Source: Chlamydomonas sphaeroides (taxonomy: Eukaryota > Chlorophyta > Chlorophyceae > Chlamydomonadales > Chlamydomonadaceae). From it: a DNA stretch of 64,000 nucleotides. How positions within the stretch are numbered: the first letter of the stretch is position 1; each line of letters starts with the position of its first letter. The stretch is taken from positions 61,035-125,034 of the forward strand of contig BDDC01000079.1 of the NCBI GenBank assembly GCA_001662425.1. The letters run 5' to 3'. Shown here one piece after another: positions 34,917 through 46,349 of the stretch. Under the pieces are notes generated by a model. That model saw only the letters and a program-made list of their open reading frames with translations, was not told the DNA's origin and searched no databases. A program made the translations under genes and the position numbers.

Positions 34917-37631
34917 TCACGAGACGCACTGGCTGCGGTGCCGGGTAGGAGCGCACGGGTCCCCGTCACATGCCGAGTCCTCTAGCGACGCCGCCGCCGT
35001 CAAACCCGAGCACCCCTCGCCTTCCTCGGCGCTGGACGCGCCAGTGCAGCGCTCGCCTACGGCCGCGGGGAGGGACGGTCGCGCTCGGGCAGCCGGCGGC
35101 ACCGCCCGCGCTATGGCCGAGCCGGCTGCCGCGCCTGCTGCGTGCGCCGCGGTGGGGCCCAGCAGAGCCTGGGCCACGCCGGCGCAGTCGACACAGCCAC
35201 ACGGCGTGTCGTCGCGACGGCAGGCCCCGCCGCGCTGCCGGCCGGGACCCAGCAGCTCGCTCAGCAGAGCGCGTGTGCGCGGCTGGCCGGCGGCTGCGGC
35301 GGCTGCGGCGGTGGCGGCCGAGCACTCAGCGGCGGCGGCGCCTCTTGCCGCGACGCCCACCGGCGGATCGCGGTCTGCTCGCAGGTCGCAGGAGACAGGC
35401 CACGTCACCGCGTCCTGCAAGGCGCCCTTGACGCCCACCTCGTCTGGCGACGCCAGCGGCTCGAGCCACGCGCCCGCAGACGGGGCGGGTGGCTCTGCGG
35501 CCGCCACAGTGCCACCACCGCCGTCATCATCGCCGCCAACGTGTTCGCCGTCCTCTGACGAGACGCTGGCAGCCGTCGTGACGAAGGCGCGCGACGTGAG
35601 CCGGAACCCCTGCACGGTTGTCTTTGGCGGCGGCGCCGCTGCCGGGGCCCCACGCGCCGCCGCCGCGCCCCGCTGCTTGGCACCCACCGGCGGCGCCGAC
35701 CCGGCGGCCTCTGCGCCCGCGTCGCCGCGGTGCAGCCCGACGACGGCGCCCTGCGGCGGCCGCCCGTCGGTGCAGCCGTCCGAGATGGAGAGGCTGCTGG
35801 CGCCGCCGGCGTAGGAGGCGGCGTACCCAGCGGCCCAGGCGCCCGAGGCGTCAAGCCCGCCGCCGCTGCCGGCGGCGCTGCTGCTCATGTCTGCCGTCGA
35901 CAGCGTGTCCAGGGCGCCGGCGGTCTCGGTGCAGGGCGCAGCGGCGTGCGATCCGCCCGCGTCGGCCCCCTCAGCAGCAGCCTCCTGCAGGTCCGCGTCC
36001 GCGTCCTCGTACGAGTGGGGAAGCGGGTGTGCTGCCGCGGGCTCAAGTCCCGGCAGCAAGCCGGACTCCGGCAGACCGGAAGCCGCAGGGCTCAGCGGCT
36101 GCCGCCGGACGGCGACCGGCCGCGTGTGCTCGGCGGCCGCGCCGGCCGGCGCCAGCAGCACGAGCGTGTCCCGCTGCCGCTGCGGCGGCGAACCGCCGAA
36201 GCCGCCACCCCACATGCTGAGCAGCGCCTGGGGCGTGCGCCAGGGCGGCAGCGAGAGGCGCTGCTGAGCGAAGGAGCGGCCCATGAGGCCGGCCAGCGCC
36301 GCCACCAACTGCGAGAGGCGCTCGGCGCGGCCCACAAACAGCGGCGGTAGGCTGGCTAGCGCGTGCGAGTAGCCGGGCGTGGGGCGCGGGATGGTGAAGT
36401 GGCGCCGCAGGTCCAGATCGACTGGGTGGGCAAGGGGTCGAGCAAGCAAGGGGATGGGAGGGGCATGTTGGGGTCCGTGGGACGCTTGCCAGGCGAGGGA
36501 GTAGAAGGGCTGCCATTCGCCGTTGCTGCGGTCTGTGCGCTAGGGCGGTGATAGGGAGGCCGCAGCGGCGATAGGGGCGCACGTGGCGGGGCGGCAGCGG
36601 TGGCGGCGACGCACCTAGCACCTCGGTGCCGCTGCAGGCTCCGCGGCCGCACACCACCACAAACGTGTGGCCGAGGGTCCTGTGCGCACGGACACACGTG
36701 AGAGGGGTTGCTTGGGAGGCCGGTGCACGTACTACGTGCCGGTACGTGTCGGCAGCAGGACCCTGTGCAGCTGCTCGGCAGGCAGTGGGGGTTGCTTGGG
36801 CTGCGGCGGTTGGCCACGGACCGAGGGACGAAGGAATGGGCGTTGCGCTACAGACACTGCTGGGACGCTGCGCTGGCGTTGGCACCTCTCGCAAACTGGC
36901 TTGTGCTGCGTGCGCTGCGTTGTGGCCGCACCCTAGCCAGCGCCAGCGCAGCTCACGTGTAGCGCGCCGCGCCGCGGTCTCGCTCCAGGCAGCGCAGCAG
37001 CACGGCGTGCCGGCCCTGCAGCGCCGCCGCCAGCGAGGCCGCGAGGCCGTCAGGCGAGGGGACCGCTGCCACTGAGCGGCCGTACGACGACTGCACGTGG
37101 CGCCGGACCTGCAGCCAGGCAGCCGGTGGGCAGAGCGAGCGGCATGACCTTGGCTGCTTCACACAACCCAGTTGAATGGCTACTAGGTAGGAAGCGCGAG
37201 AGCCCGAGAGGGACCTGGCTGAAGCGTCTGACGCGGGTGAGGTGCTGGCGCGGCAGCAGGCGTGTGCGGTGTCGGGGCCGTGGTCAGTGAGCTGGCTGCT
37301 ATGCTGCCGGGGTTGTGACAGGTTGCGCGGGCGCGACACGCGTACGTACCTCGCACGCCAGTGGGCAGGGGTCGCGCGTCCATAGCAGCAGCTTGGGCAG
37401 CTCATCCTCATAGTTCTCGTCGCCTGCCGCCGCGCGTGCAGTGCTGGGCGCTGCGAGGCCGCTGCCGCAGCTGCTCTGCGAGCGGGACCGACAGGGACCG
37501 TCCCGGATGCGCCCGGATGCTACGTGTGTGGCGGCTTGTCGCGCGCTCGGCAGTCCGTGGCAGTCCAACCAGCTGGCGCCCACCTGATCAAGATCAAACA
37601 CCAGTGCGTCAGCTGGCTGCGGTGGCAGCAT
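34917..37631 (-). CDS. DUF506 / PDDEXK_6 family protein with long disordered tail
   Basis: Exons: 37631-37584, 37475-37350, 37108-36957, 36679-36615 and 36421-34917 (TGA). Phases close to 631 residues. The family core is seen as ENYEDELPKLLLW, a Cys/His segment, GHTFVVVCGRGACSG, then across a splice VDLDLRRHFTIPRPTPGYSH, LPPLFVGRAERLSQLV and the hallmark end RLSLPPWRTPQALLSMW. Plant DUF506 proteins have a predicted PD-(D/E)XK-nuclease-like fold; VDLDLR occupies the place of the conserved [I/V]DVDFR strand. Nuclease activity is not demonstrated for the family in general. The last approximately 400 residues are Ala/Gly/Ser-rich with acidic patches and one Cys cluster (CGCVDC). The gene is divergent from the transporter 0.6 kb away. 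Confidence 0.85.
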
Positions 37632-38255
37632 GCCCGTTGCGCGCGCGCGCGGCTTTGGCGAAACTCGGCCTTTCGGCGTCCTGAAAGATGTCGTATCGGC
37701 GCTGTGACTAGCCCAGCGCGCATTGCGGTCCAGTCGCTTTGCTTTCTCGTAGGTTGGCTGACCTCAGCGCGGCCCTTCGAGCGCCTTTGGTGTGAAGCAT
37801 GGCCTGGCCGCGGCACAGGGGCGCACGTGCTCGCGTATTTTGAGTTTGTTCGTCGGCCACCAGGCCTGTTTATGACAAGGTAATCTCATCATCTTTCAGT
37901 AAGCTTGTTTATGCACTGATGCATTCTAAACGAAACCGCTGTCGCGGCGGTTGGCCTGTTCTCGATGCCGCAACGCGTGCTGGAGCCGCAGGACATTACG
38001 CAGCATCAGATGCTGCAGGGCGATACGGTGTAACCGATCAGTAAAATGGTAACACACGCGCGCAAAAGCGTATCGGTGATCAAGTCGGCCTCCGAGGCCT
38101 CGGAGGCCAAACGCAGGCCAAACTGTGAATTGCTTTCATCGGTGTTGTTGCGTTGTGCGAAAGACATTGTTCTCTTTGCTGCTGCACACGATCGTGGTTA
38201 TCAGGTGCGGACTGAAGCTGTACGCTGCAAACAGGTCGCCTCGTATTTACCAAAC
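37632..38255. promoter_or_regulatory. divergent intergenic region between DUF506 gene and transporter
   Basis: These 624 bp separate two start codons pointing away from each other (37631 minus, 38256 plus), so they must hold both promoters and 5' UTRs. The part from about 37840 is poorer in GC than the genes. No specific element was identified. Confidence 0.5.
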
Positions 38256-41200
38256 ATGGCCGGTGTAGCAGGCTCCTTCGGCGGCGGACTCCTCCTCTCT
38301 CCTCCTGCCAGTCACGACAGCGGCCTACTAGGCAACGCAGTCATGCACGCCGACAACCGTTCGTCGGGCGGCGGCCATCCGTCGCATGAGCACGTGTCGC
38401 CGCCAGAGACGCGACAGGCGTCGCCGCCTGCACAGCCAATCAAGCCGAACGTGGTGGAAGCGCTCAAGCAGCCGCTGCTCGACTACGAGTCGCAGGACGT
38501 TGTCGCGACGCCGGGTGGCCACCCGGCGGCGCACCGGTGTACTGTGCTGCAGACTGTCTGCAGGTACGCAGTCTGCGACGCGCCCGGCGTCGCTAAACGA
38601 CGTCAAGGCCAGGAACAGCGCGTCTGTGCGCCAGGCAACAGCAACCGCCGCGCCTCGATTGCAGAGGCAGCCGCCTAAACAAGCCAGCTAGCCAACCGGC
38701 CCCCTCCCTGCCCCGGCTTACAACGCCCCCTACCTTTCTGGCCCCTCCGCTGCACCCGACCTTGCTGCCCCCTCCGCCGCCCTGCTCGTCACCCTGCCCC
38801 GCGACCGCAGCTTGCTGTGCCTGCAGCTAGGCTGGGGCCTGTGGCTCATTCCCTGCGATTTCGCCCGTCTGGGCTGGATCGCCTCAATCGGTAAGTGTGC
38901 GCTTACTTGCGGACGTGGGCGCGCCACACGCGCCGCCGACGGCCGACCACCATTGCGCGCTTTCAGCTCCTGAGGACGGGCGCGAGGCAGGACAACACAC
39001 CCCGCGGAGCCATGCGACACGCCCCAGACTGGTGCCGCCTTCTCGCCGCCCATGGGCTTGATGCCGAGCCCGCGCCCAAACGCGCCACGCGCACACGCCG
39101 CCCGCCGTGCGCCGCCCCTCACCGACACGCTCGTGCTCCTCCCGTGCGCCCCGGTCCTCTGCCCTGCAGCCGCGCTCGTGCTGCTGTCCGTGGCCACGGC
39201 CTACTCGGGCTCCCTCTTCACGCGCCTGCACCAGGCCGTGCCGCGGGCAGGTGAGCGATGCACACGACCCAGGCCCCTGCACCTCGAGGCAGGCAGCCGA
39301 GACAAGCAAGCAGCTCGGCTGGCCTGCGTTAGGGGCTGAGCACAACCGCTCTCGCATTACGCGGCGGCGCCGGGTCCGTCTGCGCTCCATTTCAACCCCG
39401 AATGCGCGCAGTTCGTGCCGCAGTCCGCATCCTCGTCTCGCCAGTCGACGTTGGGCTGCGCTCCTGGTGCCAGCCTTGCGCGTATGCACCCGAGACCGCA
39501 AGCCCTCCTGCAGCGCCATCCGGGGCGTAGTGCAGCGCAAGGCCGGCGTACGTCAGGGCCACACGTTGCCAGCCACCTGCCGCCAGCCCACTTCACGCCG
39601 CGCGTCTCCACCAGCCCCACCTCCCCGCCTCCCCATCGCAGTGCTGTTCGGCGACATCGGCGAGGCCGCCAAGGGCCGCCTGGGCCGTGTGCTGGTGTAC
39701 ATCACCATCTACAGCCTGGACGCCTCGCGCTGCGTCATCCTGCACCTCGCCGCCAGGTGCGCCAGCCCTCCGCCAGCCCTCCGCCAGCCCTCCGCCAGCC
39801 CTCCGCCTCCTCGCTCTCGTGCGCCCGCCCCCTCCTCCATCCTGAGCCACGGCTTCCGCACCCCGGGGGGTGCGCCAGATGTGTCACTGACGACTCAGTG
39901 GCACGTGGTGGAACGAGCGTGTGGCAGGGCGCCGCAGCCCGCACGATCCGGCTGAGGCAGTTGCCCTGAACCCCGCCCGCCTGCCGCCTGCTGTCCCCGC
40001 CTCCGCCCCGCAGCCAGTCGCTCTACCACGCGCTCGCGCCGTCGCTGGCGACGCCCGTGCCGCTGTGGCAGTGCTCTGCCGTGGTCGGCGTGGTGGTCCT
40101 GCTGCTGGGCCAGATGCGGTGCGACCCGGATGTACGCGCACGACCAGATGTCATGAGTGATGCATGTTTCATTGTTGTCATAGCGCCTGCCATGGCTTGT
40201 GTATGATGCTCGAGGCGTTGCGGCTGCTGGGTCAGGTGCGGTGCGGGGCTGGCTGCGGGCGCTCGTGGGGCCCTTGCATGTGCGGCACCCAGGCGAGGTA
40301 CGTCGGCAAAAGGGGCGAGCTCGCGTGCTGCCAGCCCGGGTGCAGCGCAAGCCAGGGCCCGAGCCCGGCCCGTGCCCTGTCACCCAACGCCCTGTTTCCA
40401 ACCCTCACTGGCTCGTGTCGTTTTGCCCACGCTCGCGCTCATCTTTCCGCCTCGCCGCCCTGCCTCTCCCCCCAACCGCCCTCGCGCGCAGCTACCTGAC
40501 GCAGCTGTCGGGCTTCTTCCTGGCGGGCACCCTCTCGCAGCTGGTGGCGCTCGCCATCGTCATCACCGACCTGGTCAGCACCGCGGGTGCGTGCCCCCCC
40601 CCTCCGCCCCGCTGCGATCGCAGCCAGTACATCCTGTGGAAGTAATTTATCATTTGAAAACCGGGAATAACATTACGCATGCTAAGACAGGATAACTTAA
40701 AAGGGCACAGGGTAGCAGGGCGGGGTCGCACACGCGGGATGTCGTCGCGACCTGCGCATTGTATGGCGCGGGGGCTGGAGGGAAGGGCAGGCCCTGGGCC
40801 CCCGGGGGTCGGTGCCGGATTGGAGGCCGCGGCGCGCGCGCACGAAGCGTGATGAACGATGCGGAGGTTGAGGGGATCGAAGGGTGAACCTCCCCGCGCC
40901 GGCGCGCACGGGGGCAAAGCGGCCAAGCGTTCCGCCGTTGGGTCCCTTATCTTTGCCCGCGTGCAGGCCGGCAGTCCGGCCACAACGCCGGACCCGAGCT
41001 CCACAGTGCCGCCAACGGGCCCCTGGCGACGGCGCTGCTGGCGTCGCCGGCGGCGCTGTCGCAGCCGAGCAGCGGCCTGCTGGGGTCGTCCGAGGATGAC
41101 ACCACGCCGGGGGATGCGTCCACCGCCTGGATGTGGACCCCTGCCGCCATGGCCGTGCTCAACATGATCTTTGGTAGGCACTCTTGACAGATCCTGTTGT

Positions 41201-43624
41201 ACCGCTAGGCTGTGAGGATACGGCATGACGCGGATCGCGGAACCGCGCGGCAAGGGAAGATTCTTGGGAGCGCGCCGCGCGGTTGTCCCGACCAGGGGCC
41301 CTCCGAGGGTCAGGGAGGGTCCTGCCTAGCCAACGCCCCCTCCGCGCTTCCAGCTGCGTCTCTCCCTCGGGCGTGCCCGTGCCTGTAGAACTCCGGGCGG
41401 ACCGCGTGGCAACCAGTGCCGCCACAACCGCAACAACGGCGGTGCCCCCACCTGCTTGCCCATGCTTCCCTCCCTCCCCCCGCAGCCTACGGCGGCCAGT
41501 TCGCCTACCTGGAGATCCTGGGCTCCATGGCCACACCGCGCCGCTTCGGCACCGCCGTCACCGCCTGCACGGGCATCATGTCGGTGAGGCCGGGGTGGAC
41601 AGGAGGTGGAAGGGTTTCAGGGCTCAAGCTACGCCACGCACGTCGCATCAGCTGTAACCCCACGCTAACGGGGGCCGGGCGACCTTACCTTGGCAGCGGG
41701 GGGGGGGTGAGGCGGCGGGGGCTGCGGATCGCGCGGGCCCGGGCACTCGTCCCAAAGAGGAGCAGCGCTAACCGCTAAGCCAAGCGCGGCTGCGTCCGGG
41801 CGATGCACGACCGACCCGCCTGACCCTGATCCTCACCCGTCCATACCCTACGCTGTCGTACGCCCGCAGGTCCTGTACGGCGGCTTTGGCGCCGTGGGCT
41901 ACTGGTCCCGTGGGTCATCGGTGCACGGCATCGCGATCTTCTCCATGAGCAGCGGCCTGGGCGCGCAGGTGGCGGCCGGCCTCATCCTGCTGCAGGTGCG
42001 TGACTGGCGTGCATTCATGCGCGTGCTGGTGCGTGTGTTGGTGCCTATGTTGGTGCGTGTGTTGGTGCGTGTGTGTGTTTGTGTTTTGGGAGCCCGGCAT
42101 CAGCAGCTCCCCAGACGCGGCCCTGCGCTCTGGCCGCCAGTCGTCGACCACGGTCCCCTACCTGCCCCCTGCCTGCCCCCTTGCATGTTGCCCCAGGCGC
42201 TGGCGCAGTACCTGGTCAACCTCAACGTGTGGACCCACAACCTGCTGGTGCTCACCTCGCGCAGCGCCAAGCGCGGCGGCCACGCCAGCGCCGACGACAG
42301 CGAGGTGGGCCGGCAGCAGCGCGCACGCACCCGCCTGCCGCAGCATTCATTGACACATCGACGCCTCCAGTTGATAGGCTCTATCGACGCACCCTCCAGC
42401 TGGCGGACCCTAGCTAGATAGATAGCAACCCTGCGACTAGGCGCCATCGCAAAGGGGCGGCTAGGCGGGGCGTGCTGTTTTGGCTTGCGGGCTGCCGCGG
42501 CAGCCGTTGCTGATTGCCCTCGCGAGCTGCCTGCCCCCACCACCGCGGCCTCCGACCCCGCAGGAGTCCGGGGCCGCCATCACCACGGGCGACCACAAGG
42601 CTAGCTACGTGAGCCCGCGTCATTCATGTACTCAATTTCCTTACATTTGTTCATAACCCACGGACTTGTTTTCACAACCCACGGTAATCGAAGACAGCCA
42701 TAGCGGTTCACATATTCCGTATGAAGCATGAATACGCCGTCACCACGGCCGGCTGCACCTTGAGGACCTACCCAGGGATGGAGGGGCCCAGCTGAGGCCT
42801 GAAGGCCGTGTGTGGTCGCACTCCGGGGGGCAAGGCGCCGCGCAGCTTGGCAGCTCGCCAACGCCGGAAGCGCACTAGCCCGCCGCTTTCGATCGCACAC
42901 GCAGTCCGCGGTGATGTGTCCGGCGGGGTCCGGCCTGGCTAAGCCTTGGGCGGAGCTAGTGGCCATGGGCACGAGGTGATGGGGTCGCAGCGCTCGCTTG
43001 CCTGTGCGCAGGGCGCCCCCCGACATGCGCCCCCGCCACGTGCCGCCTGCCCCCCTCCCCCACCTCGCCAGTGGCTGGGCGCCTCCGCCTTCGTGGCCGC
43101 CTACTCCGCGGTGCTGGCCGTGGCCGTGCCGTTCTTCTGCACCCTGGGTGAGTCCTCCTCGCAGTCACACGGTCGCAACAGGCGGCGCCTGTTGGCCGTG
43201 GGCCCTGCCGCCGCCCCCCGGGTGCGCCAGCTCTCCGAACCTGCTGCCCTCCCGCCCCATTTCCAGTGGGCCTGCACCCACCTCGCCTGTCCCAGCCTGG
43301 CTCATGCAAGGGCCCCACCAGCAGCCACCAGCACCCTGCCCGCGACTCCGCGGCATCACGCTGAGCCCCTTGCTCTCCCCTCCCGGCCCCAACCCCAACC
43401 CCACTCGCTCCCCAGTGGGCCTCGTCACCTCCTGCACCTACCTCACGTGCGCCTATACACTGCCCGCCTGGTTCGCGCTCACGCTGCTGGGACCGCGCCT
43501 CGGCGCCGGCGAGCGCCTGCTGCTGCGCGTGCTGGTGCCCGTGTCGCTGGCGCTGTCCGCAGTGGGCCTGGTCGCTAGCGTGCGCACGTACGTGGTGGAG
43601 GCGGCCGGTGGCGAGGGCATGTAA
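38256..43624 (+). CDS. amino acid transporter, AAAP (amino acid/auxin permease) family
   Basis: Thirteen exons: 38256-38563, 38811-38890, 39170-39250, 39642-39756, 40014-40118, 40492-40586, 40967-41173, 41486-41583, 41870-41995, 42197-42304, 42564-42608, 43072-43147 and 43416-43624 (TAA). Every phase closes, giving 550 residues. After a hydrophilic N-terminus come hydrophobic helices of the AAAP type: LGWGLWLIPCDFARLGW, ALVLLSVATAYSGSLF, FGDIGEAAKGRLGRVLVYIT, WQCSAVVGVVVLLLGQM, LAGTLSQLVALAIVI, AYGGQFAYLEILGSM (the family's FAYGG-like segment), YGGFGAVGYWSRG, LNVWTHNLLVL, and a C-terminal pair of helices. A hydrophilic Ser/Asp-rich loop sits in exon 7. It is probably a proton-coupled amino-acid permease of the plasma or an inner membrane; substrate unknown. 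The stop context ATGTAA contains a TGTAA motif. Confidence 0.87.
39760..39803. repeat. 11-bp tandem repeat, 4 units, in transporter intron 4
   Basis: The unit CGCCAGCCCTC is repeated four times, starting four bases after the splice donor at 39757. Confidence 0.9.
42022..42088. repeat. GT-rich 12-bp minisatellite in transporter intron 9
   Basis: Variants of TGTTGGTGCGTG recur head to tail and run into a short GT run shortly after the donor at 41996. Confidence 0.8.
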
Positions 43625-46349
43625 GGAGCAGGCAGCAGGGCCGCGGCGTCCGACGTGGTGAGGGTACTTTGGGGCGGCGGCGGCGGCTTCGGAAGGGGCC
43701 GAGGAGTGCGCCGGGAGGCGTGTGGGGTCGAAGCGGAGCTGTGCTCGGAGTAGCAAATAGACAGCTGCTGGCAAGCCCGTTGAACAAGTAAGGGAAGGGA
43801 ACGGGATGAAGGCTTTGTGATGTGTCATTGCCGGGGTGTGTGTCTCCCGGGTGAGATCTGAGAGGTGAGTTGGTTAGGCGGGCGGCTGGGCGGCTAGGGC
43901 CGCAGCCGGCGCGGCGGCGGGATGGGGAACGTTGTGGCGCAAACGCGACGAGGGGCTTGCGGGGCGACCGATAAGGAGAAGGAGCCAGAGCAGGAACAAC
44001 CGGTGCACGGATGCGAGAAGGAGACTGCGCTTCGCTGCATGCTTTGAGCCGCAAGGCGCGGAAGGAGACGCGAGTACGTCTTGGCGGCCAGGAGACGCCT
44101 CCGGGCTCAGGCGACAGCCTACCCTGGCGTGCCGGCCGCGGAGGCGGCCCACCGCCGCGCCGCCGCACTGGGATGCTCGCCTGCCTCCGGCCATGCTCGG
44201 GGCCGTGGCGTGCGCATGCTGGTCGGCCGTCGACTGCAAGCCTGCGGCGGCTTGTCCGCATCTTGGCGAGGGAGGAGGAGGGACCGAGCCCCCACGGGCC
44301 TGGCCCAAGAGAGGGGTAAGAGGTGGGGCGCCGGCGGCGGGAGACCTGGTGCGCGTGCATGATTGAGTGGTGCGAGCATGCTAGCAGGCGGCGTGCTGGG
44401 CAGCAGGACCAAGCGGGCTGGGCACGCAATCTACTACTACGAACTGTGAGAGCCGGACGTGCTCTGGTGCGGCCGCGTGGACCCGTTTCATCACGGCCGG
44501 CGCGGTGGGGTGGGCAGCTGGGCACCGTACGCCTGGCTTCACGCCGGGCTAGCGCGTGCTGGCGTGTCCCTGGTTGCGCGTGTCGGTGTGTCGATGTGTC
44601 AAATGTCGTGTGTACAACAGTTGAGCAGCAAGTAAGGCTCCAAGGAGAGGGCGGCACGATGGGCCCTGCAGCGCAGGGCGCGGCGGCAGTGAGGGGCGGT
44701 GGAGTGCGGGGCGTGCGGGCGGTGAGGCGTCGGCAGCTCTGTGTGTGTGTGGCGTTGCGTGGGTGGGGGCTTCCTCCGATGTGTGGTGAGGTGCGCGCGC
44801 AGCAGGGCCGCCCAGGCTGGCGCCAGTTTGCCCCATCCAGTAAGGCCACTCGTCGACGGAGCGCGCATGCGACCACCGCCGCGTTGATAGCCGATAGCCA
44901 GTCTTCATCAGATGTCCGGATCGATTGGGCTGTTGGGCTTCGGACTCTGAGCGCGGCTTGTTGCGTCACTGTGCAATAGCGTTGAACGGCCCGCGGGTTG
45001 GTTGGAGCGGCCGGCTAGCGGCAGGGGGCCCGGCTACGGCGGCACCGCCACCGGGCCCCGCGGCGCCCTCTCCCGCACCGGCTACGCCACCTTCAGGTGG
45101 CCGCTGTTCCGCCTTCTGTTCAGCGCACACGCCCGTTCGTTGTTTTGCTTCGTGATCATTGTGCGTATCGGTTGTGTTGCCGTGCGTCTCTGCATGTCGG
45201 TTGCGGGCCCTTCAAGGCCGTATGCGGGTGCGCGGCCGCGCCGCTAGCTCGCGGCTCGGTCCGCGAAGTGCGCGACTGCGCTCCAGCCCTTTCGACTCTT
45301 TAGCTGCATAAGTCCGGTGACGCGGCGCCCTAGCGAAGGCGCCGTGTGGTGCGGTCTGGCCCGTGACGGCCCCAGCGGGCCAGAGGCGTAGCATGGCTGT
45401 GTGTTTCGTGCATATCGTAGCGGGCGGCGCAACAGGTGCGTGTCGCGCCGCGCCATGGCATGCCAGGTGCTGCATGCGGGCGGCCTTGGCCCATGTAGGC
45501 CCGACGGCCCCAGCGGCTGTTGTTGAATGCATACGGCTGCGGAACATGGCATCCCCGGTCAACTGTTGTGCACCTTTGGCCGGCGCGGCTTGGTTGCTCG
45601 GCAAGGACTCGGCTATGCATGCGGCGAGCCGGCCGGGTACCATGCCCGGCTGGCGCCGGGCTCCCGGCCTGTAGCATCTTGCACATGTGTGGATGTACAG
45701 GTCGGCGCAAGGCGGAAGGAGCCCATGGGCGAGTCACCGCAAGCTCCCCTCCGCCGGCGAACGAACTCAGCACGGCTGCCCGAACCGGCACAGCTGCCCC
45801 AACTCGCGCAGCCACTTGCAGCTCACAGCTTCCTCTATCTGCTTGGGTCTGCAAAGCCGCAAGCAGCTAGCTCGCCAGCTACACCACTCACAGGCGGCTT
45901 GACCAGGTCCGGTCCCTCACTACCGGGGCCCCTGCATATGACCACACAGCGCAGGGCAGCCCAAGGTTCACCCCTGCAGCAGCAGCAGCCTGCTGCGGTA
46001 AGCCGCCGCTAAGCTTAACCTCTTATGTCCGAGTCGCAGAGTCGGGTGTAACCCTGATCATTGCAGTTGTTGCAAGGTGGTCTCTGCTCCTCTCCTGGCA
46101 TCCTTCTGGTTGTAATTGGAAACCCTGATCATTCAAGCTCCAATAAAAAGCTGCCCCAGCTCCCAAGCCCCGCCGCCGCGCCGATGATGAGGACTGGTAG
46201 GGCACCTCACACGGCCACCGCCGGCAAGGGCGGCGGCTCGCAGCTCGCCCACCGCTGCCCTCACGCGCCGCCACATGGGAACGCCGCTGCGCAGCACGCC
46301 GATGCAGCTCTGGACGCCGCGCGGGCGCTGAGCAGGCCAGGGTGGCGGC
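43625..46349. other. intergenic between convergent genes
   Basis: It contains the 3' regions of the transporter (+) and the DUF7164-like gene (-), and the second copy of the dispersed element at 46050-46133. No supported exon was found. Confidence 0.5.
46050..46133 (+). repeat. dispersed repeat copy 2, flanked by a 13-bp direct repeat
   Basis: The core from TTGTTGCAAGGTGG to GTAATTGGAAACCC matches the minus strand of 16491-16545 with about two substitutions. It is bracketed by AACCCTGATCATT at 46050-46062 and again at 46121-46133. It carries a TGTAA motif, and an AATAAA follows at about 46143. Confidence 0.75.
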
